DNA of 64,000 bases from HXMU1420-2 sp034670145 (GCA_034670145.1 JAXMOA010000006.1:124001-188000); one strand, 5' to 3'. Shown: positions 14,966 to 24,366, counted from the stretch's first letter. The notes: generated by a model from the sequence alone, not told the origin. Numbers and translations: made by a program.

Positions 14966-16510
14966 TCAGCCGAAGTCGCGTCCAATTTGCGGGGGCGTTT
15001 GCAGGTTGGCTTCATGTGAACGGATCCAATCCAGCGTGGCGTCAAACGGCATGGGGCGGCCAATGCCAAAGCCTTGAACATGATCGCAACCCAATTGCGC
15101 AAGAAGCGCATGTTCCCCCGGTGTTTCGACCCCCTCGGCCAGAGTTTCGAGCCCCAGCCGTTCTGCCATCGTGAGAATGGCCGCAATCAGCCGTTGCTGC
15201 TGCTGGTCGCGATCCGCCTTGACCACAAAACCACGGTCGATTTTCAGCCGTGACACGGAAAATTGTTTGACCGAGGCCAGAGAGGCGTGACCGGTCCCGA
15301 AATCGTCCAGATCAATCCGGCATCCCATCGCGGCCAATCCGGCGATGTTGCGTGTTATCCGGTCTCCTGGTGCCTCGCTGACGACGGTTTCGAGGATTTC
15401 GACAGACAATCGGTCTGGCGTAAGGTCCAGGCGGTCAAGTTCCCATCGGATGCGATCGGTCAGCCTTGGATTGTTCAGCTCGTCACCGGCAAAGTTCACA
15501 CCCACCCTGGGAACGGAAACGCCGGCAGAATCCCAGGCGCTGACAGCTTCCAAAGAAAGCCGCAGAACGACCTCTCCCAGACGTTCGAGCAAGCCGGATT
15601 CCTGCAGGACGGGCAGGAAAGTGTCCGGCGGTATCATGCCGTGGACCGGGTGAACCCAGCGCGCCAGGGCCTCGAAACCGGTGACTTTGCCGGTGTCTGT
15701 AGACACTTGGGGCTGGAACCAGGGCCGTATCTGTCCATTGTCCAAAGCGGCCGCAGCCTCGGCCCGCAGATCAGACCGCAGGCGCGTGCGCCGTTGCAAC
15801 TCGGTCGAAAAGGCCCGGATTCCCGAAGAGCCGGCGCGCCGCGCTTCTGACAATGCATCCTGTGCGGCGGCCATCCAGTCCAGCGCCAACGCGCCGCCGA
15901 TTTGCGACCGCAGGCAGAAGCCGAGCGTGCAGGCGGGGTAATGTGTGGTTCCTGAAATTGTGATGGGCATTTCGGCAGCCCCATGCAGAGAGCCTGCCGT
16001 TTGAATGGCAAGTTCCAGGTCCAGGGCCGAAGAGGGGACAAGGCAAATGGCGAACCGCCCGTCACCGATCCGCGCAAGGTGTCCATCGTTGCGCAATACA
16101 CCGGCCAATCGTTCTGCGGTTTGCAACACGATTGTATCTGCCGCAGCCTGGCCGTGGTTTTCGGCGAGAATCGGCAATTCCGGCAGATCGAGAATGAAAC
16201 AGGCCGAACGTCCCCCGTTCAAACCGGTGTTGTCGTAGATTTTGGCCAGTTGCACCTCAAAACCCTTGCGTTGCATCAGGCCCGTGAGCCCATCGCGGGG
16301 CGTTGCGTTCACGATTGGCCAACGGGTATGCACGCCGGCGAGTGTGTAGAGGAAGGGCACGCCCAAAGCGGTGGCAATCAAGGCGATTTCACCGCCCAGC
16401 CACCAGGCCGCAAGCGTAGTGGCCGGCAGAAACGCCAGTATCGGCGGGCTCGTCAATACAGATACAACCCGCCCGCGTGCGCGATTCAGCACGCCAGATG
16501 CCGAAGTCAT
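14966..16510 (-). CDS. Membrane-bound cyclic-di-GMP phosphodiesterase with degenerate GGDEF plus EAL
   Basis: 514 residues. Two N-terminal hydrophobic helices (about residues 23-60) anchor it. Then comes a GGDEF-fold domain whose signature is replaced by GDGRF (residues 149-153), so diguanylate cyclase activity is not expected. An intact EAL domain follows: EAL at 280-282, DDFGTG at 402-407, K423, LAEGVET at 457-463 and QG at 479-480. It should therefore hydrolyse cyclic-di-GMP to pGpG, possibly with the GGDEF part as a GTP sensor. It stands between ttcA and the 401-bp gap before yidC, all minus strand, with about 57 bases to ttcA. Confidence 0.88.
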   Translation of the reverse strand: MTSASGVLNRARGRVVSVLTSPPILAFLPATTLAAWWLGGEIALIATALGVPFLYTLAGVHTRWPIVNATPRDGLTGLMQRKGFEVQLAKIYDNTGLNGGRSACFILDLPELPILAENHGQAAADTIVLQTAERLAGVLRNDGHLARIGDGRFAICLVPSSALDLELAIQTAGSLHGAAEMPITISGTTHYPACTLGFCLRSQIGGALALDWMAAAQDALSEARRAGSSGIRAFSTELQRRTRLRSDLRAEAAAALDNGQIRPWFQPQVSTDTGKVTGFEALARWVHPVHGMIPPDTFLPVLQESGLLERLGEVVLRLSLEAVSAWDSAGVSVPRVGVNFAGDELNNPRLTDRIRWELDRLDLTPDRLSVEILETVVSEAPGDRITRNIAGLAAMGCRIDLDDFGTGHASLASVKQFSVSRLKIDRGFVVKADRDQQQQRLIAAILTMAERLGLETLAEGVETPGEHALLAQLGCDHVQGFGIGRPMPFDATLDWIRSHEANLQTPPQIGRDFG

Positions 16511-16567
16511 TTCCGACCCTTTCCTGTAGTCTGGCGCTCAGAATACGGTCGAGTCGTGTTCGTTTGC

Positions 16568-17440
16568 TTAACGCAACTGCGGAATATCCAACGGGTCCTG
16601 GTTTTGCGGGCCCGTGCGCTCTAGTCCGAGGAAATCGAACAGCTTTGGGTCCAGCAAATGCGACGGACGCGCGTTCATCAGGGCGCGGAACATCACCTGG
16701 CGGCGTCCGGGGCTGTTTTTCTCCCATCCGTCCAGGATTTGTTTGACCTGCTGGCGTTGCAGCCCGTCCTGAGTTCCACATAGATCGCAGGGGATGATCG
16801 GGTAGGACATGGCGTTTGCAAATTTCTCGCAATCCACCTCGGCCACATGCGCGAGCGGGCGGTATAGGAACAGATCGCCCTCTTCGTTCACCAGTTTTGG
16901 CGGCATGGTTGCCAGCCGGCCGCCATGAAAGAGGTTCATGAAAAAGGTTTCGAGAATATCATCCCGGTGATGGCCCAGGACCACAGCGCTGCAACCTTCT
17001 TCGCGGGCGATCCGATAGAGATGGCCGCGCCGCAGGCGGGAACACAAGGCACAGAACGTCCGCCCCGCCGGTATCTTGTCGATGACGACGCTATAGGTGT
17101 CCTGATATTCGATGCGGTGTGGCACGTTCATCTGCTGGAGGAACTCTGGCAGGACCGTTGCTGGAAAGCCGGGCTGCCCCTGATCCAGATTGCAGGCCAG
17201 AAGGTCGACAGGCAGCAATCCGCGCCATTGCAATTCATGCAGAACAGCGAGCAGCGTATAGCTGTCCTTGCCCCCCGACAGGCACACCAGCCACTTGGGC
17301 TTGACCGGGCCGCGTTCGATCATACCGTATTGTTCGATCGCCTCGCGCGCCTGGCGTACGATCCGCTTGCGCAGCTTTTTGAACTCGGTTGTGGCGGGGG
17401 CCCCGGCAAAAAGGGGGTGAATGTCGTCATTATCCAGCAT
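16568..17440 (-). CDS. ttcA: tRNA 2-thiocytidine biosynthesis protein TtcA
   Basis: 290 residues of the PP-loop ATPase family. The P-loop is CLSGGKDSYTLL (about residue 50). Cysteine pairs for the 4Fe-4S cluster are in FCALCSRLRRG and CDLCGTQ. It thiolates C32 of certain tRNAs. I chose the ATG at 17440 (MLDNDDIHPLFAG); the upstream extension to 17539 reads as random sequence. It is divergent from the HDAC-like gene, with the promoter region at 17441-17607. Confidence 0.95.
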   Translation of the reverse strand: MLDNDDIHPLFAGAPATTEFKKLRKRIVRQAREAIEQYGMIERGPVKPKWLVCLSGGKDSYTLLAVLHELQWRGLLPVDLLACNLDQGQPGFPATVLPEFLQQMNVPHRIEYQDTYSVVIDKIPAGRTFCALCSRLRRGHLYRIAREEGCSAVVLGHHRDDILETFFMNLFHGGRLATMPPKLVNEEGDLFLYRPLAHVAEVDCEKFANAMSYPIIPCDLCGTQDGLQRQQVKQILDGWEKNSPGRRQVMFRALMNARPSHLLDPKLFDFLGLERTGPQNQDPLDIPQLR

Positions 17441-17607
17441 GACAGCCGTGTAGCCGAGCCAGAGGTATCGGGCAAGCGGGGCAGAATTGCCACGCCGCCG
17501 GGTTGTGATGGCCGCGGGCATGGGACGGAAGGTACACAAACGAAAATCTTCGCTAGTTTGGGTGGGAATCGGGGTGGCGGCGGTCAGCCCGGATGTTGGG
17601 GGACATC

Positions 17608-18639
17608 ATGGAAACGGTTTTTACAGAACGCCACAAGCTGAGAAATGCCCGGACGGAATTGTATGCCGGTGAATTGGTTGAACCGTTTGAGCGTCCATCG
17701 CGGGCTCAGTACATCATTGATCGGGTGCGTGAGACGGGGTTGGGACCGGTGAGTGCGCCGGATGACTTTGGCATGGAGCCGATTGCGGCGGTGCATGATG
17801 CCAAATTTCTGACCTTCTTGCAGGCGGCCTGGTCCGAGTGGATCGCGACCGGCGCCAAGGGGGAGGCTATTCCGACCTGCTGGCCCGCCCGGCGCATGTC
17901 GACGCGCATCCCGAATCATATTGATGGCAAGCTGGGGTATTATGCCCTGTCCAGTGAAACCTCGTTCAGCGAGGGCACCTGGGAGGCGGCCTATGCCTCG
18001 GCGCAAGTGGCGCTGACCGCGGCGCAGCGGGTCAGGGATGGGGCGGATTCGGTTTTTGCGCTGTGCCGTCCGCCGGGCCATCACGCGGCCCGTGACATGT
18101 TTGGTGGCTATTGCTTTTTGAACAATGCCGCGATCGCCGCGCAATATCTGCGCGAGCGGGGCATGGGGCGTGTGGCAATTCTGGATGTGGATTTCCACCA
18201 TGGGAACGGCACGCAGGACATTTTTTACGAGCGGCCGGATATCTATTTTGCGTCGATCCATGGGGATCCGATGGATGCGTTTCCACATTTCCTGGGGCAT
18301 CGCGAAGAGGCCGGCATGGGGGCGGGCGAGGGGTACACGGTCAACTATCCATTGCCGCCCGGTACGGATTTCATCACCTGGCGCAAGGCGTTGGCGGATG
18401 GTCTGGACCGGGTTTCGCGATTTGGCCCCGAGGCGCTGATCGTGTCGCTGGGCGTGGATACGTTTGAGACGGATCCGATCAGTTTCTTTAAACTGGTGTC
18501 AGATGATTTCACCACCTATGGCGCGGATATTGCAGCGCTGGGGGTGCCGACGATCTTTGTCATGGAGGGGGGCTATGACATTGCCGAGATCGGGGTGAAT
18601 ACCGTGAATGTGTTGAGCGGCTTCGAAGCTGCACGTTAA
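17608..18639 (+). CDS. Histone-deacetylase-family acetylpolyamine amidohydrolase
   Basis: 343 residues from the ATG at 17608, which follows GGGGGA at good spacing; an ATG at 17593 is in frame but lacks a site. Zinc and catalytic motifs of the arginase/deacetylase fold are present: RPPGHHA (His pair), LDVDFHHGNGTQ (Asp and His ligands), and LGVDTFETDP (second Asp ligand), plus MEGGYD. Its length and the PGHHA-x-FGGYCFLNNAA pattern fit bacterial acetylpolyamine amidohydrolases, which remove acetyl groups from polyamines. Other small amides remain possible. It converges with the DUF2125 gene. Confidence 0.88.
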   Translation: METVFTERHKLRNARTELYAGELVEPFERPSRAQYIIDRVRETGLGPVSAPDDFGMEPIAAVHDAKFLTFLQAAWSEWIATGAKGEAIPTCWPARRMSTRIPNHIDGKLGYYALSSETSFSEGTWEAAYASAQVALTAAQRVRDGADSVFALCRPPGHHAARDMFGGYCFLNNAAIAAQYLRERGMGRVAILDVDFHHGNGTQDIFYERPDIYFASIHGDPMDAFPHFLGHREEAGMGAGEGYTVNYPLPPGTDFITWRKALADGLDRVSRFGPEALIVSLGVDTFETDPISFFKLVSDDFTTYGADIAALGVPTIFVMEGGYDIAEIGVNTVNVLSGFEAAR

Positions 18640-18660
18640 GGCTGCTGATGAACGCTGGTG

Positions 18661-18681
18661 CAAATTAGAGTATCTAATTTG
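18661..18681. terminator. Possible bidirectional terminator between convergent genes
   Basis: A perfect 9-bp inverted repeat, CAAATTAGA / TCTAATTTG, with loop GTA, in the 52-bp gap between the HDAC-like gene and the DUF2125 gene. The stem is AT-rich and followed only by GTTTGT, so it would be a weak terminator. Confidence 0.4.
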
Positions 18682-18691
18682 TTTGTGCCGC

Positions 18692-19693
18692 CTATCTTAG
18701 GAGCAGGCGCGGTGCCGGGCCGAGGGGCAATAGCCCCGAATACATGCGTCCATTGCGGAATGTCAGCTTGATGTCCAACGCCTGCGGATTGCCACCCGTG
18801 CGGGCCAGCAGGGTCAGGACCTGCTCCAGAGGTTTGGCCAATTCGTTCGGCAATGCCCCTGTTTTGGTGGCGATGGCGAGCATATCGCGCCAGTTTTCGG
18901 CCTTGATCGTGAGGGCGCCGGTTGGGGTGCCTTGGGGGTCTATGTCCAGTTGCCCGGCGGCCAGCAATTCCAGATTGCCCCATTTCATCTGCGCCAGCGA
19001 CAGTTTGATCATGCGCGGCTGGGGGCGGGCCTGAGAGATGGCGGTGAGATCCCAGGGGCGGGAAAAGCGAATGGTTGCGTCGAGGCTGAGCGCGTCAGCC
19101 TGGGTCGACAGGGCCTGGGCCACGGGGATCACCTCATGCCCGGCGTCCAGCAGTTGAAGGGCGTCAATCTGGCCCTGGAGCGTATAGGTCTCGGGGGTTT
19201 CGGCCTGTGTCATCGACAGGTTTGCGCACTCGCCGGACAACAGCGGTCCCTTGGGCCCCGTGATGATCCAGTCTGCGCTGGACAGGGTCATTGTCTGGAC
19301 CTGAAAGCTGGCGGATGGGGAGACATGCAGATCTGCGCGCATTGCGGCGGCGTTCAGCTGAAATGTCTGGTCGAAATACGACAGGCGTTGATCCGTGTCG
19401 GGAAACAGCACCGTTTGCTGACCTGGCCGGGCGGCCGGGCTGCTGAGGTCCAGCCAGTCAGCGCGCCAGGCGACTCCGGTGTTGGGGTCGGCCAGGGTGG
19501 GTTGTTCCAGGCGCGTGTGATGGGCCGACGGATAGCCCGAGGTTTGCAATTGGCCATATTCGGCCTGCCAGCCCCGGTCGCGTTGTTCTGCGAACCAATT
19601 GGCGATGCCAGTGCGCACGCCATAGCCTGCGGCCAGCCACCAAAGAGACCACAAGACGGCCAGCGCCACGGCAATTTTCAAGACCCGGATCAT
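18692..19693 (-). CDS. DUF2125 domain-containing protein
   Basis: 333 residues with one N-terminal hydrophobic helix (VLKIAVALAVLWSLWWLAAG, residues 4-23), which is either a signal anchor or an uncleaved signal. The long beta-rich remainder starts GIANWFAEQRDRGWQAEYGQLQTSGYPS, matching the start of DUF2125 proteins common in alphaproteobacteria. Repeated acidic and aromatic strands suggest an elongated periplasmic beta structure. No enzymatic motif is visible and the function is unknown. It is divergent from the gamma-glutamylcyclotransferase gene, with 63 bases between the starts. Confidence 0.8.
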   Translation of the reverse strand: MIRVLKIAVALAVLWSLWWLAAGYGVRTGIANWFAEQRDRGWQAEYGQLQTSGYPSAHHTRLEQPTLADPNTGVAWRADWLDLSSPAARPGQQTVLFPDTDQRLSYFDQTFQLNAAAMRADLHVSPSASFQVQTMTLSSADWIITGPKGPLLSGECANLSMTQAETPETYTLQGQIDALQLLDAGHEVIPVAQALSTQADALSLDATIRFSRPWDLTAISQARPQPRMIKLSLAQMKWGNLELLAAGQLDIDPQGTPTGALTIKAENWRDMLAIATKTGALPNELAKPLEQVLTLLARTGGNPQALDIKLTFRNGRMYSGLLPLGPAPRLLLR

Positions 19694-19756
19694 TTCGCCC
19701 TCTTTTCTGTCTGCCTGTTGTGTGGTTACAAACCGCAGCTTTCAAGGGCAGATGAC

Positions 19757-20287
19757 ATGACAATGTGGGTCTTCGGATACGGATCGCTGATTTGGAACAG
19801 CGGATTTGAGGTGGCGCGGGCAGAGGTGGCGATACTGGACGGGTTCGCGCGTTCGTTCTGTATGTGGTCGGTGCATTACCGTGGCACATATGACATACCC
19901 GGTCTGGTTCTGGCGCTGGATCATGCGCCCGGCGCGATCTGTCAGGGCATGGCATTGCAGGTAGCACCGGGACAAGAGGCGCAGACGCTGGCCTATTTGC
20001 GCGACCGCGAGCTGACGGCGTCGGCCTATGTTGAACAGCAGGTGTCATTGACGCTGACGTCGGGTGAAAAAGTAACGGCCTATACCTATGTGGTTCAAAC
20101 GGATCATGCGTTATATGCTGGGGAGCTGGACCTGGAAGGGCAGGCGCGGGTAATTGCAAAGGCAGCGGGCAACCGAGGGCCGAATGCTGAATATTTGCAC
20201 AATACGGTGTCACACCTGACGGAAATCGGGATAGATGATAGCGACTTGTCTTGGCTCGCTTCGCGTGTAAAGGAATTGATCGCATAA
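19757..20287 (+). CDS. Gamma-glutamylcyclotransferase (ChaC-like)
   Basis: 176 residues from the ATG at 19757 (MTMWVFGYGSLIW); a much longer frame upstream runs through the DUF2125 gene's antisense and is rejected. The FGYGSLIW motif is the glutathione/gamma-glutamyl binding loop, and the catalytic Glu is likely in YLRDRELT (about residue 83). The family releases 5-oxoproline from glutathione or gamma-glutamyl amino acids in the cytosol. The same window encodes gshB, gloB and a GST, so glutathione turnover is a recurring theme, though the genes are not in one operon. Confidence 0.88.
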   Translation: MTMWVFGYGSLIWNSGFEVARAEVAILDGFARSFCMWSVHYRGTYDIPGLVLALDHAPGAICQGMALQVAPGQEAQTLAYLRDRELTASAYVEQQVSLTLTSGEKVTAYTYVVQTDHALYAGELDLEGQARVIAKAAGNRGPNAEYLHNTVSHLTEIGIDDSDLSWLASRVKELIA

Positions 20288-20338
20288 TGGATTGGCACTG
20301 CTACAGGTTTCTCTGTACTCTGTGGAAAAAGGGCAGCA

Positions 20339-21568
20339 ATGGTTTCAGGAGCTGACCGCATGGCGCAGCCGGACGGCGAGCCTAGGCCGCATTTCTCTCA
20401 TCCGGTAAGACAACTCGTGATGATGCTGGTGGTCCTGGGACTGTCGGGGTTTGGTGGATTCATGGCCGCGCCTCGGGTGTGGCCGGTGTTCGAGGCGAAC
20501 CCCTATCTGAACGGTTTCATCGCCGGTGTTTTCGTGATCGGGATGGTGGCCTGCTTTTGGCAGGTTTTGCAATTGTTCGGATCGGTGCGCTGGCTGGAGC
20601 GATTTGTCAGCGGCGACGGGAGCGAAACCTACCGCCCGCCACAGTTGCTGGCGCCGCTTGCCTCTTTGTTGCGGTCGCGTTCGGCGCGGTCGCATCTGAC
20701 GTCTTCGTCGACTCAGTCCATTCTGGATTCTGTGGCGACCCGGATTGATGAAGAGCGCGAGATCACGCGATACATCGTTAATCTGCTGATTTTCCTTGGC
20801 CTTTTGGGTACTTTTTATGGTCTAGCGACCACGGTGCCGGCCTTGGTGGATACCATTCGCAGTCTGGCCCCGAAGGAGGGTGAGGCCGGGGTCGCTGTGT
20901 TCAATCGGTTGATGACAGGGCTGGAGGCGCAGTTGGGCGGTATGGGCGTGGCCTTTGCGTCGTCTCTGCTGGGCTTGACCGGGTCCTTGGTGGTGGGCCT
21001 GATGGAGCTGCTGGCGAGCCATGGGCAAAACCGGTTCTACCGCGAGCTGGAAGAGTGGCTGTCGACGATCACGCGGGTTGGCTTTGCCTCGAACGAAGAA
21101 GGGGCGCCGGATGGCGGGGCGATCACTGGCGTGCTGGATCATATGGCCGAACAGATGCAGACCCTGCGGGATATGTTCGCCCAATCCAGCGCGGGGCAGG
21201 CGGAAGTGGACGAGAAGCTGGGCCGGCTGACCGATGCGATCGTGCAGATGAACGACCGGATGGATCGGGAGGATTCGACGGCGGGGGCATTGGAACGCGT
21301 GGCTGCGGGGCAAGAGCAGTTGCTGGAAGTGATGCAATCGCAGGGGCCGGGTGAAGGCATTGACGCCGAAAGCCGGATGCGCCTGCGGTCGATTGACGTG
21401 CAGATGCTGCGGATTCTCGAAGAGATTTCCGCCGGGCGTCAGGAAAGCATGGCAGAGCTGCGCAAGGATATGGACGCCCTGGTCAAGGCCGTGTCGAGCG
21501 GGGCGCGCAATGCGCCGCGTGCTGTGCGGGCGGGTCGGGTGGCGTTCAGCCGGGATAGCGAGGAGTAG
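20339..21568 (+). CDS. MotA/TolQ/ExbB-like proton-channel subunit
   Basis: 409 residues. Four hydrophobic segments (about 26-46, 58-80, 146-170, 202-225) are arranged like MotA/ExbB. The conserved core is YIVNLLIFLGLLGTFYGL and GMGVAFASSLLGLTGSLVVG, with a Thr and small residues lining the channel. The C-terminal 150 residues are hydrophilic and helical, a likely cytoplasmic coiled coil (AEVDEKLGRLTDAIVQMNDR). A second ATG at 20360, preceded by AGGAG, may be the true start. It precedes the OmpA-type partner by 3 bases and should pair with it as a 5:2 stator (inference from MotAB and ExbBD). Confidence 0.85.
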   Translation: MVSGADRMAQPDGEPRPHFSHPVRQLVMMLVVLGLSGFGGFMAAPRVWPVFEANPYLNGFIAGVFVIGMVACFWQVLQLFGSVRWLERFVSGDGSETYRPPQLLAPLASLLRSRSARSHLTSSSTQSILDSVATRIDEEREITRYIVNLLIFLGLLGTFYGLATTVPALVDTIRSLAPKEGEAGVAVFNRLMTGLEAQLGGMGVAFASSLLGLTGSLVVGLMELLASHGQNRFYRELEEWLSTITRVGFASNEEGAPDGGAITGVLDHMAEQMQTLRDMFAQSSAGQAEVDEKLGRLTDAIVQMNDRMDREDSTAGALERVAAGQEQLLEVMQSQGPGEGIDAESRMRLRSIDVQMLRILEEISAGRQESMAELRKDMDALVKAVSSGARNAPRAVRAGRVAFSRDSEE

Positions 21569-21571
21569 TCC

Positions 21572-24268
21572 ATGGCTCTCGCCCGGCGTTCCGGACAACG
21601 GTTTCAAGCCTCGATCTGGCCCGGCTTTGTCGATGCGATGACCGGCCTCTTGCTGGTTTTGATGTTTGTGCTGACCATTTTCATGGTGGTGCAATTCGTT
21701 CTGCAAGAGACGATTACGGGGCAGGAAACGGAGTTGGACGAACTGTCCAGCGAAGTGCAGGCCCTGGCGCAGGCACTGGGGCTGGAAGAACGCAAGAGCA
21801 ACCAGTTGGAAGCGCGGATGGGGGCGTTGAACACGACGCTGAACGACACGCAGGCGGCTTTGGCGTCGGCGCAGGCGCAGTTGAATGCGGCCAACTCTGA
21901 GATTGCCAGCCAGACCTCTTTGATTGCGACGCTGACGGCGCAGCGCGACACGTTGCAGTCCGAGACACAGGCGCAGGCGGCGGCGTTGCGGGATGCGGAT
22001 GCGGAGATCACCGGGTTTGAGGCGCAGGTCGCCGGATTGCTGGCGGATCGCGCGCGGGCCGAGGACAGTATCGCCGCGTTGCAGAGCAATGTTGAGGAGC
22101 TGGAACAGGCGCGCAGCGCGTTGGAGGGCGAGCGGGCGCAGCTGGAAGCGAACCGGTCAGAGCTGTTGTCACAGCAAGAGGCGCTGAATCTGGCGCTTGC
22201 GCAAAGCCGGGATGAGATTGACGCGCAGGCCGAGGCCGCGCGATTGGATGCGGCGCGGCGTGAGGCGTTGCAGGCGCTGGTCGAGGATCTGAAACAACAG
22301 AATGACACCGAACAGGCGCGGGCAGAAGCCCTGTCGCGCGAAGTCGGCGCGCTGGAAGCGAAGCTGACGGCCGAAGAAGAGGCGCGGCTGGTCGAGGCGG
22401 AGGCTGCGCAGGCCTTGCGGAGCCGTTTGCAGGATGCCGATGCAGAGCTGACGGCGATGACTCTGTCCCTGGAAAAACAGCGCCAGGAGGCAGAGGACAC
22501 GTTGACCCTGTTGGCGGCGGCCAAAGCGGCCAAGGCGCAGTTGGATGAAGAATTGCGCGCCGCGCTGGACCGGATTGACGCCGCCAATGCCCAGGCGCAG
22601 GCACGGGATGAACTGGCCGAGCGGTTGACCCGGGTATTGGCCCAGATGGAGACCAAACAGGCCGAGAGCGCCGGTGCGATCAAGGCGCTGGAAGGGGAGT
22701 TGGGGCGCATTCGGGCGGAGGCTGCGGACACCCGGGCGAGCCTGACGGCGGAGCTGGATGCGGCGCAGTTTCGGGCGGTTCAAACGCGCGAGGCGTTGGA
22801 GGCCGAATTGGCGCGGGCGCGGGAGCTGGCCCAGGGTCGCGAGGCAGAGCTGAAGGCGGTTTTGGCGGATAGCGAGAAGCGGTTTTCAGAAGCGCAGGCC
22901 GCTTTGAACGCGGCCTTGTCGCGGGAGCGGGCGCAAAAGATTGACACGCAATCGCAGTTTGAGGCCGAGGTGGCGCGGCTCCAGGCTGAAAATGCAGAGA
23001 TCCGGCAGGCGCTGGAGGTTCAGCTGGCGATGGTGCGGGCCGAGGCGGATGCGGCGATTGCGGCTTTGGAGAACCAATTGGGTGAGGCCCGCGCGGATGC
23101 GGCCGCGACCGAGGATGCGTTGCAGGCAGAGTTGTCGCGTCAGCAACTGGCGAGCGATGCGGCATTGGCGGCGGTGCGCGAAGAGCTGGCGCGGTCCATC
23201 GCAGAGGCGGCGGCGGTCAAGGCCGGTCTGGATCTGGAGATCGCTCGGTTGCGCGATGATCTGGAGACGGCGCAGTCCAGCGTTGTCAGCACCGAACAGG
23301 ACCGGGCGAACGTGGAAGCGCGGTTGCTGAAGGCTCTGGAGTCGGTGGAGCGGGCGCAGGCGGCGGCTACGGATCAGGAGGTCTTGCAAGCGCGACTGGC
23401 GGCAGCATTGGCAGCGCAGACGACAGCAGAAGAGGCGGCGCAATCGCAGCAGAGTCTGGCCGAGCAACGCGCGGCGATGTTGGCCACGGCCAATCAGGCG
23501 CTGTCGCAGCAAGAGGCCGTTTCGGCAGAGGCACAGCGGCAGACGGCATTGTTGAACCAGCAGGTGGCCGCGTTGCGGGCGCAGCTGGGCAATTTGCAGG
23601 GGTTGCTGGATGAGGCCAAGCGCAAGGATGCAGAAGCGCAGGTGCAGTTGCAGTCCTTAGGATCGGACCTGAACACAGCGCTGGCGCGGGTTGCCTCTGA
23701 GGAGCGGCGGCGGCGGCAGCTGGAAGAGACCGAACGCCGTCGGCTGGAAGCAGAAGCAGCGGCGCTGGAGGCGGAAAAGGCGCAACTGGCGGAACAGGCC
23801 GAGGATCTGGAGAAATACCGTTCGGATTTCTTTGGCCGGTTGCGAGAGGTGCTGGGCCAGCAGGAAGGCGTGCAGATTGTCGGGGACCGGTTTGTTTTCT
23901 CGTCCGAGGTCCTGTTCCCGCCTGGAGGAGCGGATCTGTCGTTTGCCGGACGTCAGGAGATTGCCAAGGTCGCCAATATCTTGCGTCGGGTGGCGCGGGA
24001 AATCCCGCCAGAGATCGACTGGATCATCCGGGTGGATGGGCATACGGACAATATTCCGGTCGCGGGGTCTCCGGACTTTTCGGACAATTGGGAGCTGAGC
24101 CAGGCCCGGGCGCTGTCGGTGGTGCGGTATTTGACCGATGCGCAGGGGATTTCGCCCAATCGATTGTCTGCCAATGGGTTTGGCGAGTATCAGCCCGTCA
24201 ACCCGGCTGATACGCCCGAAGCGCGGGCGCAGAACCGCCGGATCGAGCTGAAGCTGACGGAACGCTAA
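21572..24268 (+). CDS. MotB/OmpA-like stator partner with very long coiled coil
   Basis: 898 residues. The N-terminus has a single TM with an acidic residue at its start (WPGFVDAMTGLLLVLMFVL, Asp21), the same layout as the proton-binding Asp of MotB. Residues about 50-765 are an almost unbroken Ala/Glu/Leu/Gln-rich heptad coiled coil. Residues 766-898 form an OmpA-like peptidoglycan-binding domain (VDGHTDNIPVAG, LSANGFGEYQPV, NRRIELKL). GAGGAG stands 8 bases before the ATG. It should be an inner-membrane protein linking proton flow to the cell wall. No flagellar, Tol or defence genes are adjacent. The proposed role is inference. Confidence 0.88.
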   Translation: MALARRSGQRFQASIWPGFVDAMTGLLLVLMFVLTIFMVVQFVLQETITGQETELDELSSEVQALAQALGLEERKSNQLEARMGALNTTLNDTQAALASAQAQLNAANSEIASQTSLIATLTAQRDTLQSETQAQAAALRDADAEITGFEAQVAGLLADRARAEDSIAALQSNVEELEQARSALEGERAQLEANRSELLSQQEALNLALAQSRDEIDAQAEAARLDAARREALQALVEDLKQQNDTEQARAEALSREVGALEAKLTAEEEARLVEAEAAQALRSRLQDADAELTAMTLSLEKQRQEAEDTLTLLAAAKAAKAQLDEELRAALDRIDAANAQAQARDELAERLTRVLAQMETKQAESAGAIKALEGELGRIRAEAADTRASLTAELDAAQFRAVQTREALEAELARARELAQGREAELKAVLADSEKRFSEAQAALNAALSRERAQKIDTQSQFEAEVARLQAENAEIRQALEVQLAMVRAEADAAIAALENQLGEARADAAATEDALQAELSRQQLASDAALAAVREELARSIAEAAAVKAGLDLEIARLRDDLETAQSSVVSTEQDRANVEARLLKALESVERAQAAATDQEVLQARLAAALAAQTTAEEAAQSQQSLAEQRAAMLATANQALSQQEAVSAEAQRQTALLNQQVAALRAQLGNLQGLLDEAKRKDAEAQVQLQSLGSDLNTALARVASEERRRRQLEETERRRLEAEAAALEAEKAQLAEQAEDLEKYRSDFFGRLREVLGQQEGVQIVGDRFVFSSEVLFPPGGADLSFAGRQEIAKVANILRRVAREIPPEIDWIIRVDGHTDNIPVAGSPDFSDNWELSQARALSVVRYLTDAQGISPNRLSANGFGEYQPVNPADTPEARAQNRRIELKLTER

Positions 24269-24338
24269 GGCGTTTGGAGTTTTATTTGGATCAAAAGCGA
24301 GTGGGTTGATTTACCGATGTATTGGGACGTTTGAGACA

Positions 24339-24366
24339 AAAACGGCGGCTCTGAGGCCGCCGTTTT
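24339..24366. terminator. Bidirectional terminator between stator operon and clpA
   Basis: An 11-bp perfect stem, AAACGGCGGC core with GCCGCCGTTT, and loop TCTGAG, with an A-run on one side and a T-run on the other. It therefore serves the plus-strand OmpA-type gene and the minus-strand clpA gene alike. Confidence 0.9.

Noticed and set aside
21604..24043. Several long minus-strand and out-of-frame open frames inside the coiled-coil gene
   Set aside because: They arise from the low-complexity, GC-rich Ala/Glu/Gln codon pattern and have Ser/Arg/Pro-biased translations without motifs.
20339..24268. A Zorya-like defence system
   Set aside because: The MotA/MotB-like pair is present, but neither helicase/nuclease partners (ZorC, ZorD or ZorE) nor other defence genes occur nearby, and the coiled-coil arrangement differs.
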